From assembly GCF_902500225.1 (NCBI RefSeq), contig NZ_LR722655.1:62001-126000 (forward strand): 64,000 bases of DNA, written 5' to 3'. The stretch comes from Buttiauxella massiliensis (GTDB lineage Bacteria > Pseudomonadota > Gammaproteobacteria > Enterobacterales > Enterobacteriaceae). Below the pieces are notes generated by a model. That model worked only from the letters and a program-made list of their open reading frames with translations, was not told the DNA's origin and made no database searches. The translations under genes were made by a program, and so were the position numbers. This document shows positions 7,556 to 17,720 of the stretch, piece by piece (position 1 is the stretch's first letter; each line of letters begins with the position of its first letter).

Positions 7556-9430
7556 ATGAAAGGACAAGAGACTCGTGGCTTCCAGTCTGAAGTGAAACAA
7601 CTTCTGCACCTGATGATCCACTCCCTCTATTCAAACAAAGAAATTTTCCTGCGTGAGCTGATCTCCAACGCCTCTGATGCGGCAGACAAACTGCGCTTCC
7701 GCGCGCTGTCTCAAGCAGACCTCTACGAAGGTGACGGCGAACTGCGCGTGCGTGTCTCATTCGATAAAGACAAACGCACACTGACCATTGCCGACAACGG
7801 CATCGGTATGACGCGTGACGAAGCGATTGACCACCTCGGGACTATCGCAAAATCCGGCACCAAAGCGTTCCTCGAATCCATGGGTTCTGACCAGGCGAAA
7901 GACAGCCAGCTTATCGGCCAGTTCGGTGTGGGTTTCTACTCGGCATTCATCGTGGCGGATAAAGTCACCGTGCGCACTCGCGCTGCGGGCGTTCCAGCGG
8001 ATCAGGCTGTGTTCTGGGAATCTGAAGGCGCTGGCGAATACACCGTTGCGGATATCACTAAAGCGGATCGCGGCACTGAAATTACCCTGCACTTGCGCGA
8101 AGGCGAAGATGAGTTCTTAGACGACTGGCGTGTGCGTTCGACCATCAGTAAATATTCCGACCACATCGCGCTGCCGGTTGAAATCGAAACCCGCGAAGAA
8201 AAAGATGGCGAAACCATCCTCGGCTGGGAAAAAATCAACAAAGCGCAGGCTTTGTGGACGCGCAGCAAGTCTGAAATTAAAGACGAAGAATATAACGAAT
8301 TCTACAAGCATGTGGCGCATGACTTCACCGACCCACTGACTTACAGCCATAACCGCGTGGAAGGCAAGCAGGAATACACCAGCCTGCTGTACATCCCGTC
8401 GCAAGCGCCGTGGGACATGTGGAACCGTGACCATAAACATGGCCTGAAGTTGTACGTGCAGCGCGTGTTCATCATGGACGACGCTGAACAGTTTATGCCG
8501 AACTACATGCGTTTCGTGCGTGGCCTGATTGACTCCAACGACCTGCCGTTGAACGTCTCGCGTGAAATTCTGCAAGACAGCCGTGTGACGCAAAACCTGC
8601 GTAGTGCGCTGACCAAACGCGTATTGCAGATGCTGGAAAAACTGGCGAAAGACGACAGCGAAAAATACCAGACCTTCTGGAAAAACTTCGGTCTGGTGCT
8701 GAAAGAAGGCCCTGCTGAAGACAACGCAAACCAGGAAGCTATCGCTAAACTGCTGCGCTTTGCGACCACGCATACCGATTCCGCTGCACAAACAGTGTCG
8801 CTGGAAGAGTACGTGTCGCGCATGAAAGAAGGGCAGGAGAAGATTTATTACATCACTGCCGACAGCTATGCCGCCGCGAAGAGCAGCCCGCATCTGGAAT
8901 TGCTGCGTAAGAAAGGCATCGAAGTGTTGCTGCTTTCTGACCGCATCGACGAGTGGATGATGAGCTACTTGACCGAATTCGACGGCAAAATGTTCCAGTC
9001 AGTCAGCAAAACTGACGAGTCACTGGAAAAAATGGCTGACGAAGAGACTCCGGAAGCGAAAGAAGCTGAAAAAGCACTTGAGCCGTTTGTTGACCGTGTG
9101 AAAACCCTGCTGGGTGAGCGCGTGAAAGAAGTGCGTCTGACGCACCGTCTGACCGACACGCCAGCTATCGTGACCACCGACAGCAACGACATGAGCACGC
9201 AAATGGCGAAACTGTTTGCCGCGGCGGGCCAGGAAGTGCCGGAAGTGAAGTACATCTTCGAACTGAACCCGGATCATGGTCTCGTGAAACGTGTTGCGGA
9301 TACTCAGGATGAAGCACAGTTCGCTGAATGGGTTGAGCTGCTGCTTGACCAGGCTCTGTTAGCTGAGCGCGGTACGCTGGAAGATCCAAACCAGTTTATC
9401 CGTCGTATGAACCAGTTGCTGGTTTCTTAA
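7556..9430 (+). CDS. htpG: Chaperone HtpG (bacterial Hsp90)
   Basis: ATP-dependent cytosolic chaperone. From the ATG at 7556 it has 624 residues, as in E. coli, starting [20 protein letters not shown]. The GHKL ATPase motifs are present: [10 protein letters not shown] (N box), [10 protein letters not shown] (G1) and [11 protein letters not shown] (G2). The middle-domain catalytic-loop region [10 protein letters not shown] is conserved, and the C-terminal dimerisation region ends [11 protein letters not shown]. An in-frame ATG at 7550 lies closer to GAGG at 7541-7544 and could add Met-Thr. It has a sigma-32 promoter upstream and a strong terminator downstream. Confidence 0.97.
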   Translation: MKGQETRGFQSEVKQLLHLMIHSLYSNKEIFLRELISNASDAADKLRFRALSQADLYEGDGELRVRVSFDKDKRTLTIADNGIGMTRDEAIDHLGTIAKSGTKAFLESMGSDQAKDSQLIGQFGVGFYSAFIVADKVTVRTRAAGVPADQAVFWESEGAGEYTVADITKADRGTEITLHLREGEDEFLDDWRVRSTISKYSDHIALPVEIETREEKDGETILGWEKINKAQALWTRSKSEIKDEEYNEFYKHVAHDFTDPLTYSHNRVEGKQEYTSLLYIPSQAPWDMWNRDHKHGLKLYVQRVFIMDDAEQFMPNYMRFVRGLIDSNDLPLNVSREILQDSRVTQNLRSALTKRVLQMLEKLAKDDSEKYQTFWKNFGLVLKEGPAEDNANQEAIAKLLRFATTHTDSAAQTVSLEEYVSRMKEGQEKIYYITADSYAAAKSSPHLELLRKKGIEVLLLSDRIDEWMMSYLTEFDGKMFQSVSKTDESLEKMADEETPEAKEAEKALEPFVDRVKTLLGERVKEVRLTHRLTDTPAIVTTDSNDMSTQMAKLFAAAGQEVPEVKYIFELNPDHGLVKRVADTQDEAQFAEWVELLLDQALLAERGTLEDPNQFIRRMNQLLVS

Positions 9431-9486
9431 TGACAGGGGCGGGTAGCGATTACGTTTACCCGCCATCCGCCATCAAGAAAAGATAA

Positions 9487-9514
9487 AAACCTGCCAAAAC
9501 GGCAGGTTTTTTTT
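9487..9514 (+). terminator. Rho-independent terminator of htpG
   Basis: AAACCTGCC at 9487-9495 pairs perfectly with GGCAGGTTT at 9501-9509 around AAAAC. The T-run extends to 9514. Confidence 0.95.
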
Positions 9515-9559
9515 CATCTAAACGCCGCTAACGGCGCTCACAAGCCCCGCTATTCTTGA

Positions 9560-10282
<723 letters not shown>

Positions 10283-10296
10283 TTCGTTGCTGAGAT

Positions 10297-10329
10297 AAAA
10301 ATACCGGGACTTGAGCCCGGTATTTTTTT
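10297..10329 (+). terminator. Rho-independent terminator of adk
   Basis: ATACCGGG at 10301-10308 pairs with CCCGGTAT at 10316-10323 around a 7-base loop. It has an A-rich left flank and seven T after the stem. Confidence 0.95.
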
Positions 10330-10416
10330 GCCCATTTCTCGGCCTTTCGCTGTAATCGGTTCTCCCGTGGCGCTTTTACGTTACAATTATCAGCAATTTA
10401 TTGATAAGGAGCGGAA

Positions 10417-11379
10417 ATGAATCAGGAAAAAGTGGGCATCTTACTGGCGAACCTTGGCACACCTGATGCTCCGACTCCGGCTGCGGTAAAACGCTATTTA
10501 CGCCAGTTTCTTAGCGATAGACGTGTTGTTGATACCCCGCGTTTGCTCTGGTGGCCGCTGCTGCGCGGTGTGATTTTGCCGCTGCGTTCTTCCCGTGTTG
10601 CCAAACTTTATCAGTCCGTATGGATGGACGAAGGCTCGCCGCTGCTGGTTTATAGCCGCCGTCAACAGGCTGCACTGGCCGCGCAATTACCTGATGTACC
10701 GGTCGCACTCGGTATGAGCTACGGCACGCCGTCGCTGAAAAGTGCGGTGGAAGAACTGATGACGCACCACGTTGACCATATCGTTGTGCTGCCGCTGTAT
10801 CCGCAGTTTTCCTGCTCGACGGTCGCCGCCGTGTGGGACGAATTAGGGCGCATTTTTGCCGATTACCGCTCCTTGCCGTCGATTTCCCTGATTCGTGATT
10901 ATGCTGACGACGAGTCCTACATCAACGCGCTGGTGGCGTCGGTCAGAGAATCTTTTGCAAAGCACGGCGAACCAGATTTGTTGCTGCTCTCCTACCACGG
11001 TATTCCGCAGCGTTACGCCAACGAAGGCGATGATTACCCGCAACGATGTCGAGACACGACCCGTGAATTGCTTTCGGCACTTGAGCTGCCGCCAGAAAAA
11101 GTGATGATGACTTACCAGTCGCGTTTTGGCCGTGAGCCGTGGTTGATGCCTTACACCGATGAAACGCTGAAAATGCTGGCGGAGAAAGGGGTGAAACACA
11201 TTCAGGTTATGTGCCCAGGCTTTTCCGCAGATTGCCTTGAAACACTTGAAGAAATGGCGGTACAAAACCGTGAAGTGTTCCTCGAAGCAGGCGGTACAAA
11301 ATATGAATATATTCCTGCGCTCAATGACGACCCAGCCCACATCGCGATGATGATGAATCTGGTGAAGAAATATCGCTGA
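10417..11379 (+). CDS. hemH: Ferrochelatase
   Basis: Final haem-biosynthesis enzyme, inserting Fe2+ into protoporphyrin IX at the inner face of the membrane. The 320 residues equal the E. coli length, starting [19 protein letters not shown]. The metal and porphyrin site His is in [13 protein letters not shown] (about 189-201), and the [15 protein letters not shown] motif near the C-terminus is intact. RBS AAGGAG precedes the ATG. In E. coli aes lies between hemH and gsk. Here only 63 bases separate hemH from gsk. Confidence 0.97.
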   Translation: MNQEKVGILLANLGTPDAPTPAAVKRYLRQFLSDRRVVDTPRLLWWPLLRGVILPLRSSRVAKLYQSVWMDEGSPLLVYSRRQQAALAAQLPDVPVALGMSYGTPSLKSAVEELMTHHVDHIVVLPLYPQFSCSTVAAVWDELGRIFADYRSLPSISLIRDYADDESYINALVASVRESFAKHGEPDLLLLSYHGIPQRYANEGDDYPQRCRDTTRELLSALELPPEKVMMTYQSRFGREPWLMPYTDETLKMLAEKGVKHIQVMCPGFSADCLETLEEMAVQNREVFLEAGGTKYEYIPALNDDPAHIAMMMNLVKKYR

Positions 11380-11442
11380 TCTCGCTTAGGGCCGTTAATG
11401 TGCTACCATTTCCGGCCTGATTAGCAACCTCCGAACAACATC

Positions 11443-12747
11443 ATGAAATTTCCCGGCAAACGAAAATCCAAACACTACTTCCCTGTAAACGCACGTGACC
11501 CATTACTGCAACAGGTTCAGCCTGAAAGCGAAACAGGCACTTCCTGGATAGTCGGGATAGACCAAACGCTGGTGGATATCGAAGCCAAAGTGGACGATGC
11601 GTTCGTTCATCGTTACGGTCTGAGTTTCGGGCACTCACTGGTTATTGAAGATGATGTTGCGGAAGCGCTGTATCAGGAGTTGGTGAAAAAAGATCTGATT
11701 ACCCACCAGTTTGCTGGTGGCACCATTGGCAACACCATGCACAACTATTCGGTTTTGGCCGATGACCGCTCTGTTTTGCTGGGCGTGATGTGCAGCAATA
11801 TCGAAATTGGTAGCTACGCCTACCGCTACCTTTGCAACACCTCCAGCCGTACCGATCTCAACTATCTACAAGGTGTTAACGGCGCGATTGGCCGCTGCTT
11901 TACGCTGATTGGCGAGCAGGGCGAGCGTACTTTTGCGATAAGCCCTGGCCACATGAACCAGTTGCGTGCCGAAAATATCCCTGAAGAGGTAATTGCGGGT
12001 GCCTCTGCGTTGGTTCTGACTTCCTATCTGGTGCGTTGTAAAGATGGCGAACCAATGCCGGAAGCTACCATGCAGGCCATTGCGTATGCGAAAAAATACA
12101 ACGTTCCTGTGGTGCTCACACTTGGCACCAAATACGTCATCGCAGAAAACCCGGAGTGGTGGCAGGCATTCTTGAAAGAACATGTCTCAATTCTTGCGAT
12201 GAACGAAGAGGAAGGGCTGGCACTGACCGGTGAGAGCGATCCATTACTGGCGGCGGATAAGGCGTTGGATTGGGTTGATTTAGTACTGTGCACCGCAGGG
12301 CCAGTTGGTTTGTACATGGCGGGCTTTACTGAAGAGTCCTCTAAACGCACGACCCAACATCCGCTGCTGCCGGGTGCGATTGCCGAGTTTAACCAGTACG
12401 AATTTAGCCGTGCAATGCGCCATAAAGACTGCCAGAACCCGATGCGTATTTTCTCGCACATCGCGCCATACATGGGCGGGCCTGAAAAAATCATGAACAC
12501 CAATGGTGCGGGCGACGGTGCGCTAGCGGCATTGCTGCACGATATTACAGCGAACAATTATCACCGTTCTAACGTGCCAAACTCCAGCAAACACCAGCAT
12601 ACCTGGCTGACCTATTCGTCTTTGGCACAAGTGTGTAAATATGCAAACCGCGTAAGTTACCAGGTGCTGAACCAGCACTCTCCGCGCCTGACGCGTGGAT
12701 TGCCAGAACGCGAAGACAGCTTAGAAGAGTCTTACTGGGCGCGTTAA
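11443..12747 (+). CDS. gsk: Inosine-guanosine kinase
   Basis: PfkB/ribokinase-family enzyme phosphorylating guanosine and inosine to the monophosphates in purine salvage. The 434 residues equal the E. coli length, starting MKFPGKRKSKHYFPVNARDP. The C-terminal ribokinase signature with the catalytic Asp is NTNGAGDGALAALLHD (anion-hole GAGD). The gene directly follows hemH (aes absent) and ends in a strong terminator. An accessory hipBA locus follows, where E. coli has ybaL next. Confidence 0.96.
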   Translation: MKFPGKRKSKHYFPVNARDPLLQQVQPESETGTSWIVGIDQTLVDIEAKVDDAFVHRYGLSFGHSLVIEDDVAEALYQELVKKDLITHQFAGGTIGNTMHNYSVLADDRSVLLGVMCSNIEIGSYAYRYLCNTSSRTDLNYLQGVNGAIGRCFTLIGEQGERTFAISPGHMNQLRAENIPEEVIAGASALVLTSYLVRCKDGEPMPEATMQAIAYAKKYNVPVVLTLGTKYVIAENPEWWQAFLKEHVSILAMNEEEGLALTGESDPLLAADKALDWVDLVLCTAGPVGLYMAGFTEESSKRTTQHPLLPGAIAEFNQYEFSRAMRHKDCQNPMRIFSHIAPYMGGPEKIMNTNGAGDGALAALLHDITANNYHRSNVPNSSKHQHTWLTYSSLAQVCKYANRVSYQVLNQHSPRLTRGLPEREDSLEESYWAR

Positions 12748-12774
12748 AACTTTAGGTGTAGTAATGCTACAGAA

Positions 12775-12805
12775 GGCTGGTAAGCAAAGCTTACCGGCCT
12801 TTTTT
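12775..12805 (+). terminator. Rho-independent terminator of gsk
   Basis: GGCTGGTAAGC at 12775-12785 pairs with GCTTACCGGCC at 12789-12799 (one G-T wobble) around AAA, followed by six T. Confidence 0.93.
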
Positions 12806-12840
12806 ACACGCTAGTGCCGGTAAAAGGGGTAAGACGCATA

Positions 12841-13089
12841 ATGAAAATTACTTCTCCAGAACAGTTAGCCATTTTCCTGAAGGACACTCGCAAACAGGAA
12901 AAGCAAACGCAGGAAATGTTAGCTGAGAAAGTCGGTTTACGGCAGGATACAATCTCAAAATTCGAAAAAAATCCTGCTAAAACGCAAATCGAAACTCTGT
13001 TTAAAATTCTATCTTCCATGAATATGGAGCTTCATATTGAGCCGAAAACCGGTCATGGCCGTGCCGAGGCATGGAAAGAGGAGTGGTAG
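12841..13089 (+). CDS. hipB: HipB-like antitoxin and repressor
   Basis: Small Xre/Cro-type helix-turn-helix protein of 82 residues. The HTH spans about 20-60 (EMLAEKVGLRQDTISKFEKN, then AKTQIETLFKILSS), and the C-terminus is KEEW. E. coli HipB (88 residues) shares SPTQLA, QATISNFENNP, FFKILQSL and the terminal EW. HipB binds operator DNA upstream of the operon and holds HipA inactive. The ATG at 12841 is preferred, because the upstream frame opens only with a GTG at 12814 inside the gsk terminator region. The stop is immediately followed by the hipA start. Confidence 0.85.
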   Translation: MKITSPEQLAIFLKDTRKQEKQTQEMLAEKVGLRQDTISKFEKNPAKTQIETLFKILSSMNMELHIEPKTGHGRAEAWKEEW

Positions 13090-14405
13090 ATGAAAAGCTT
13101 GTCCGTATTTATGAATGGATATCTGGTTGGGAAGTTGATGCAAGAAGAGAACGGCGCTAATTCTTTTCAGTATGAAGATAGCTGGCTAAACACCAGCGGC
13201 GCCCGTCCAATATCACTTTCCATGCCGCTGCGGGCAACAGAATATACGGGTGAAGTTGTTTTTAACTTTTTTGATAATTTGTTACCTGATAGCCGCGAAA
13301 CTCGCGAGCGGATAGCCAGTCGCTATCAGGCAAATCTCTTCAGCCATTTGATTTACTTTATGAAATTGGTTGGGATTGCGTTGGTGCACTGATACTACAA
13401 CCGCCAGAAGAGGCTATTCAGAATATAGAGAAAATAGATGGCGAGGTACTTGATAGCAAAGAACTCGACATCATTCTGACTGGCTATTTGAATTACTCCC
13501 GTTACCGGCAACAAGAAGTGCGCGATTTTCGTATTTCAATCGCAGGGGCACAAGAAAAGACGGCATTGCTTCGCTATCAGGATTGCTGGCAATTACCTAA
13601 AGGCATTACACCGACTACCCATATATTCAAATTGCCCGTTGGCGAAATCCAGGGGCATAGCTTTACGTTAGACCTCCGTGAAAGTGTCGAAAATGGGTGG
13701 CTCAGTATGTTATTGGCGAGGTTGTATGGGCTGGAAGTAGCAGATTGTGAAATCGTTGCCACCCAGAACACTAAGGCGTTAGCGGTAAAACGCTTTGATC
13801 GTCGTTTTGTTAGTAATAATAGCTGGATCGCCCGTTTGCCACAGGAAGATATTTGCCAGGCGCTTGGCATCTCATCAACCAAAAAATATGAAAGTGACGG
13901 CGGCCCCGGGATTTCTGTGATCATGAGGTTTTTATTGGGCTCTGATCATGCTGAAAAAGATCGCGATAACTTTATGCGTAGCCATATTCTTTTCTGGTTA
14001 TTAGCTGCGAGTGATGGCCATGCCAAAAACTATTCAGTCTCGATTATGCCGGGTGGAGGATACTGCCTCACGCCGCTATACGATATTATGTCCTGTTACC
14101 CACTTATTGGTGGGGGTGGTCTTGTGAAGCCGGATATCAAAATGGCGATGGCGTTGGCTTCAACAGGGAAAGGAAAAAAATATGAATGGAATATGATCTT
14201 TCCACGCCATTTCCTGGCAACGGCTAAAAAATGTGGTTTTAGTGAGTCCCGCATGGCGGAGTTGTTAGAGGAGTTTTACCTAAAGACACCAGAAGTACTC
14301 AAGCAGGCAAGAGAATTGCTTCCTGCAACATTCCCTGAGCATATCAGTGATGCAATATTTAATGGTGTGGAAAACGCGGTCCGTCGCCTTGCTAAATTAA
14401 ATTAG
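13090..14405 (+). pseudogene. hipA: hipA-like toxin kinase gene, single-base frameshift
   Basis: HipA is a serine kinase toxin; the E. coli enzyme phosphorylates glutamyl-tRNA synthetase. The first frame (13090-13392) encodes the N-terminal domain through FNFFDNLLPDS and RYQAN, then reads out of frame to a TGA at 13390. The matching continuation, QPFDLLYEIGWDCVGALIL, starts in another frame at 13341 and runs open to 14405. It keeps AGAQEKTALL, TTHIFKLP, the catalytic SDGHAKN and the YDIMS metal motif. Adding one base near 13339-13341 restores exactly the E. coli spacing between RYxA and QPFDLL. This is a one-base deletion or a sequencing error. If real, toxin activity should be lost while HipB survives. 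Confidence 0.85.
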
Positions 14406-14426
14406 AGTGGGCTGGACCCACTCTAA
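14402..14426. terminator. Bidirectional terminator between hipA and ybaL
   Basis: TTAGAGTGGG at 14402-14411 pairs perfectly with CCCACTCTAA at 14417-14426 around CTGGA. It overlaps the hipA stop codon and precedes the convergent end of ybaL. Confidence 0.75.
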
Positions 14427-14444
14427 AACATCACCAATGACTAC

Positions 14445-16106
14445 TTACTGAACGGTTGAATGTTCCAGCATTCCCATCATGGTATTGGCTATCTCGCGCT
14501 CACCCATCACGACACGATTGGCACCACGTTCGGTGATGTAATCCACTTCATCGTCATAATGAGCACGGGCAATAATCTCGATATTCGGGCATTTCGCACG
14601 TGCTGTCGCAACAATTTCACCCGCCTCGTAGCCATTAGGGATCGTCAGCAATAACCACCGTGCACAATCCAGATGGGCGAGATTCATGATCTCTTCATTG
14701 GCCGCATTGCCGAGCACTGCGCGAATCCCACGTTCACGTAGCTCATCGACCCGGCTGCGAGACGTTTCAATCACCACCAGCGGAATGCCCTGAGCCAGCA
14801 ATTTCTCACCCAGCAAGCTGCCTACACGGCCAAAACCAACCAGCAACGCGTGGTGGCAAATATCGACCGGAATTTGCTTCTCGTCTTCGATAGCTTCTTC
14901 CAGCGTCTGCTCTTCCAGCGTTTCGGTTTTTGCGAGATAACGCTCAAGCACTGCAAACAAAATCGGATTGAGCATAATCGACAAAATCGCCCCTGCCAGC
15001 ACCAGATTTTGCCCAGTCTGCGGCAGCAGATTTAGCGCCATACCGAGGCCTGCAAGGATAAAGGCGAACTCACCAATTTGTGCAAGGCTTGTGGCGATGG
15101 TTAATGCCGTGCGTTGCGAGTGGCCAAACAGGCGCACCAGGAAGAAGGCGGCTAACGACTTACCAAAGACGATGATCGCAACCGTACCCAGTACCGCGAG
15201 CGGTTCCTGAATCAAAATTAATGGGTCGAACAGCATGCCGACGGAGACAAAGAACAGCACGGCAAACGCATCACGCAGGGGCAGCGTGTCGTGCGCGGCA
15301 CGGTGGCTTAATTCAGATTCATTGAGCACCATCCCGGCGAAAAACGCACCCAGGGCGAATGAAACATCAAACAGTTCTACCGCACCAAAAGCAATGCCCA
15401 GCGCCAGCGCGAGAACGGCTAGCGTGAAGAGTTCGCGTGAACCGGTTGCGGCACTTCGCGCCAGAATCCATGGCACCACGCGGCGGCCAACAATCAGCAT
15501 AATGGCAATAAACGCCACCACTTTACCGATGGTCAAACCCAAATCCAGTGTCAGAGTCGCAAAGCCAAGATCGCCTTTTTCCAGCATATTGGCGACAGCC
15601 GGCAGCAGAACCAACGTTAACACCATTACCAGGTCTTCAACAATCAGCCAGCCAATGGCGATTTGCCCGCGCTGGCTATCAATGAGTTGCCGTTCTTCAA
15701 GTGCGCGTAGCAGCACCACGGTACTGGCGGTTGAAAGGCATAACCCAAATACGATGCCGGTCATCAGCGACCAGCCCATCAATGATGAGAGCGCCATTCC
15801 CAGTAGCGTCGCCACACCAATCTGGGCGATAGCTCCGGGGATGGCGATGGCCTTTACCGCCATCAAATCCTTTAACGAAAAGTGCAAACCAACGCCAAAC
15901 ATCAGCAGAATCACGCCCAGCTCAGCTAATTCGGGGGCAAGTTTAGTGTCTGCGACAAAGCCTGGCGTAAAAGGGCCGGCCAATACCCCTGCTAGTAAGT
16001 AGCCCACCAGAGGTGAGATGCGAAGTTTGTTGGCAACCATACCGAGCAAAAAGGCCAATACGAGGCCGCCGACAATGGTGGTGATAAGCGGGGTGGCGTG
16101 ATGCAT
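14445..16106 (-). CDS. ybaL: YbaL, Kef-type cation/proton antiporter
   Basis: Inner-membrane CPA2-family transporter of 553 residues (558 in E. coli). The N-terminal antiporter domain spans about 1-390 with some 12 hydrophobic segments. It includes the family stretch ALGAFFAGMVLNESELSHR. A cytosolic RCK/TrkA-N regulatory domain spans about 413-550 with a nucleotide-binding LLVGFGRVGSLLGEKLL. The family exports K+ or Na+ in exchange for protons under RCK control. The physiological ion for YbaL is not firmly known. It lies in the E. coli order, upstream of fsr on the same strand, with a strong hairpin between them. Confidence 0.93.
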   Translation of the reverse strand: MHHATPLITTIVGGLVLAFLLGMVANKLRISPLVGYLLAGVLAGPFTPGFVADTKLAPELAELGVILLMFGVGLHFSLKDLMAVKAIAIPGAIAQIGVATLLGMALSSLMGWSLMTGIVFGLCLSTASTVVLLRALEERQLIDSQRGQIAIGWLIVEDLVMVLTLVLLPAVANMLEKGDLGFATLTLDLGLTIGKVVAFIAIMLIVGRRVVPWILARSAATGSRELFTLAVLALALGIAFGAVELFDVSFALGAFFAGMVLNESELSHRAAHDTLPLRDAFAVLFFVSVGMLFDPLILIQEPLAVLGTVAIIVFGKSLAAFFLVRLFGHSQRTALTIATSLAQIGEFAFILAGLGMALNLLPQTGQNLVLAGAILSIMLNPILFAVLERYLAKTETLEEQTLEEAIEDEKQIPVDICHHALLVGFGRVGSLLGEKLLAQGIPLVVIETSRSRVDELRERGIRAVLGNAANEEIMNLAHLDCARWLLLTIPNGYEAGEIVATARAKCPNIEIIARAHYDDEVDYITERGANRVVMGEREIANTMMGMLEHSTVQ

Positions 16107-16285
16107 TCCGTCTCCTTTCGTAATAAATAAGATCCAATAACCTACATTTAGTTTATGACAATTTTTTAATCGATGTGTGTGTTAAATAGATCGTTTTTTA
16201 ATAAAAGGCGCATTTAGACAAAAAATGGTGTCTGAAGGGAGTTTTATACACTTAGTTTAAGAAAGGTATGGGTAAACGTGGGTAA

Positions 16286-16320
16286 TATAAAGGGTCAGAG
16301 GCAATCTCTGACCCTTTATA
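16286..16320. terminator. Long perfect hairpin downstream of fsr
   Basis: TATAAAGGGTCAGAG at 16286-16300 pairs perfectly over 15 bp with CTCTGACCCTTTATA at 16306-16320 around GCAAT. It starts one base after the fsr stop on the minus strand. The A/T-rich ends give a short U-tract, consistent with the fsr terminator. Confidence 0.85.
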
Positions 16321-16321
16321 A

Positions 16322-17530
16322 CTATGACTTATGGCGATTATCAGGTAGGAATATGGTCAATATGCCAAGAAGTGGCAGGAAAGCACATATTTTATAGACT
16401 AACTCGATACTTGTATGGTCGGCTACCAAGCCGAGTATTGCCGCACCCAGCCCACCCATCCCAAAAGCAAAACCGAAAAACAGCCCGGAAACCATGCCGA
16501 TACGCCCAGGCATCAGCTCTTGCGCGTAAACCAGAATCGCTGAAAATGCGGAGGCAAGGATAAAGCCGATAATCACGGTCAGAATCCCAGTCCAGTACAG
16601 CGAAACGTACGGCAGGAACAAGGTAAATGGCGCGACACCCAGGATTGAACCCCAGATAACGTATTTGCGACCAATTTTATCTCCCACGGGTCCACCAATT
16701 ACTGTCCCGGCCGCTACTGCAAACAGGAAGGCAAATAGATGGAATTGGGCATTTTGCACCGATAAACCAAATTTGTGCATCAGGTAGAAGGTGTAATAGC
16801 TGCTGATACTCGCCATATAAAAATACTTGGAGAAAATTAGTACCAGCAATACAGACACCGCCTGAATCACTTGCTTGCGTGGCAGCGGGTTAACGACAGG
16901 TGCTGCGGTTTTACCTTTCGCCATGCGATGTTGTGCGGCATACCAACGGCTAATTTGCAGTAATACGATAATTGCCAGCAGAGCGGCCAACACAAACCAG
17001 CCCACATTGCCTTTGCCGTAAGGCGCGATAATCAGCGCGGCCAGCAACGGCCCTAAAGAGCTACCAAAGTTTCCGCCAACCTGGAACAGCGACTGCGCAA
17101 GGCCGTGACGGCCACCGGAGGCCATACGCGCTACGCGGGATGATTCCGGGTGGAAAACGGAAGAACCGGTTCCTACAAGCCCGGCTGCCAATAGCACCAT
17201 TGGGAAACTGCCCGCCAATGCGAGGATAACTAACCCGCAAAGTGTGAAGCACATACCAATCGGCAACGACCACGGCATCGGGTATTTGTCGGTGTAGTAT
17301 CCTACCACCGGCTGAAGGAGCGATGAGGTCACCTGGAAGGTGAGCGTTATCATCCCAATCTGCACAAAGCTCAGCGAGAACTCGCTCTGGAGAAGCGGGT
17401 AGAGCGCCAGAATAAGCGACTGAATCATATCGTTGAGCAAATGGGAGAGGCTAATTGCCCCCAGAATGCCAAACGCGGTGCGAGCCTTTTTAGGCTCCGG
17501 CGATGCGAGTGTTTGTTCCGAGATTGCCAT
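16322..17530 (-). CDS. fsr: Fosmidomycin resistance efflux protein Fsr
   Basis: Major facilitator superfamily drug exporter of the inner membrane, 402 residues (406 in E. coli), with 12 predicted hydrophobic segments. It shares ARTAFGILGAISLSHLLNDM near the N-terminus and the MFS loop motif GDKIGRKYV. It also shares YAQELMPGRIGMVSG and the C-terminal LPDNRHK with the E. coli protein. The start is placed at 17530 (MAISEQ), with AGG about 6 bases upstream. The frame extends four codons further to 17542. It is divergent from ushA, as in E. coli. Confidence 0.94.
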   Translation of the reverse strand: MAISEQTLASPEPKKARTAFGILGAISLSHLLNDMIQSLILALYPLLQSEFSLSFVQIGMITLTFQVTSSLLQPVVGYYTDKYPMPWSLPIGMCFTLCGLVILALAGSFPMVLLAAGLVGTGSSVFHPESSRVARMASGGRHGLAQSLFQVGGNFGSSLGPLLAALIIAPYGKGNVGWFVLAALLAIIVLLQISRWYAAQHRMAKGKTAAPVVNPLPRKQVIQAVSVLLVLIFSKYFYMASISSYYTFYLMHKFGLSVQNAQFHLFAFLFAVAAGTVIGGPVGDKIGRKYVIWGSILGVAPFTLFLPYVSLYWTGILTVIIGFILASAFSAILVYAQELMPGRIGMVSGLFFGFAFGMGGLGAAILGLVADHTSIELVYKICAFLPLLGILTIFLPDNRHKS

Positions 17531-17720
17531 AAATACCTGCAAAGAATTGATTGTATTATTTTATATCGGTTCAGCGATGGAACCGTGGGAAACAGTTACC
17601 CTGCTAACATACCTGCAGGAACTTTCTGAAGAAAGTCACAATCGTGAAAAGTTATTTGTCTATGCTAGTAGCTGTCTGCTATTGGTGCGGAAGTATTTTT
17701 TTTGAATATGGAGATTTGCA

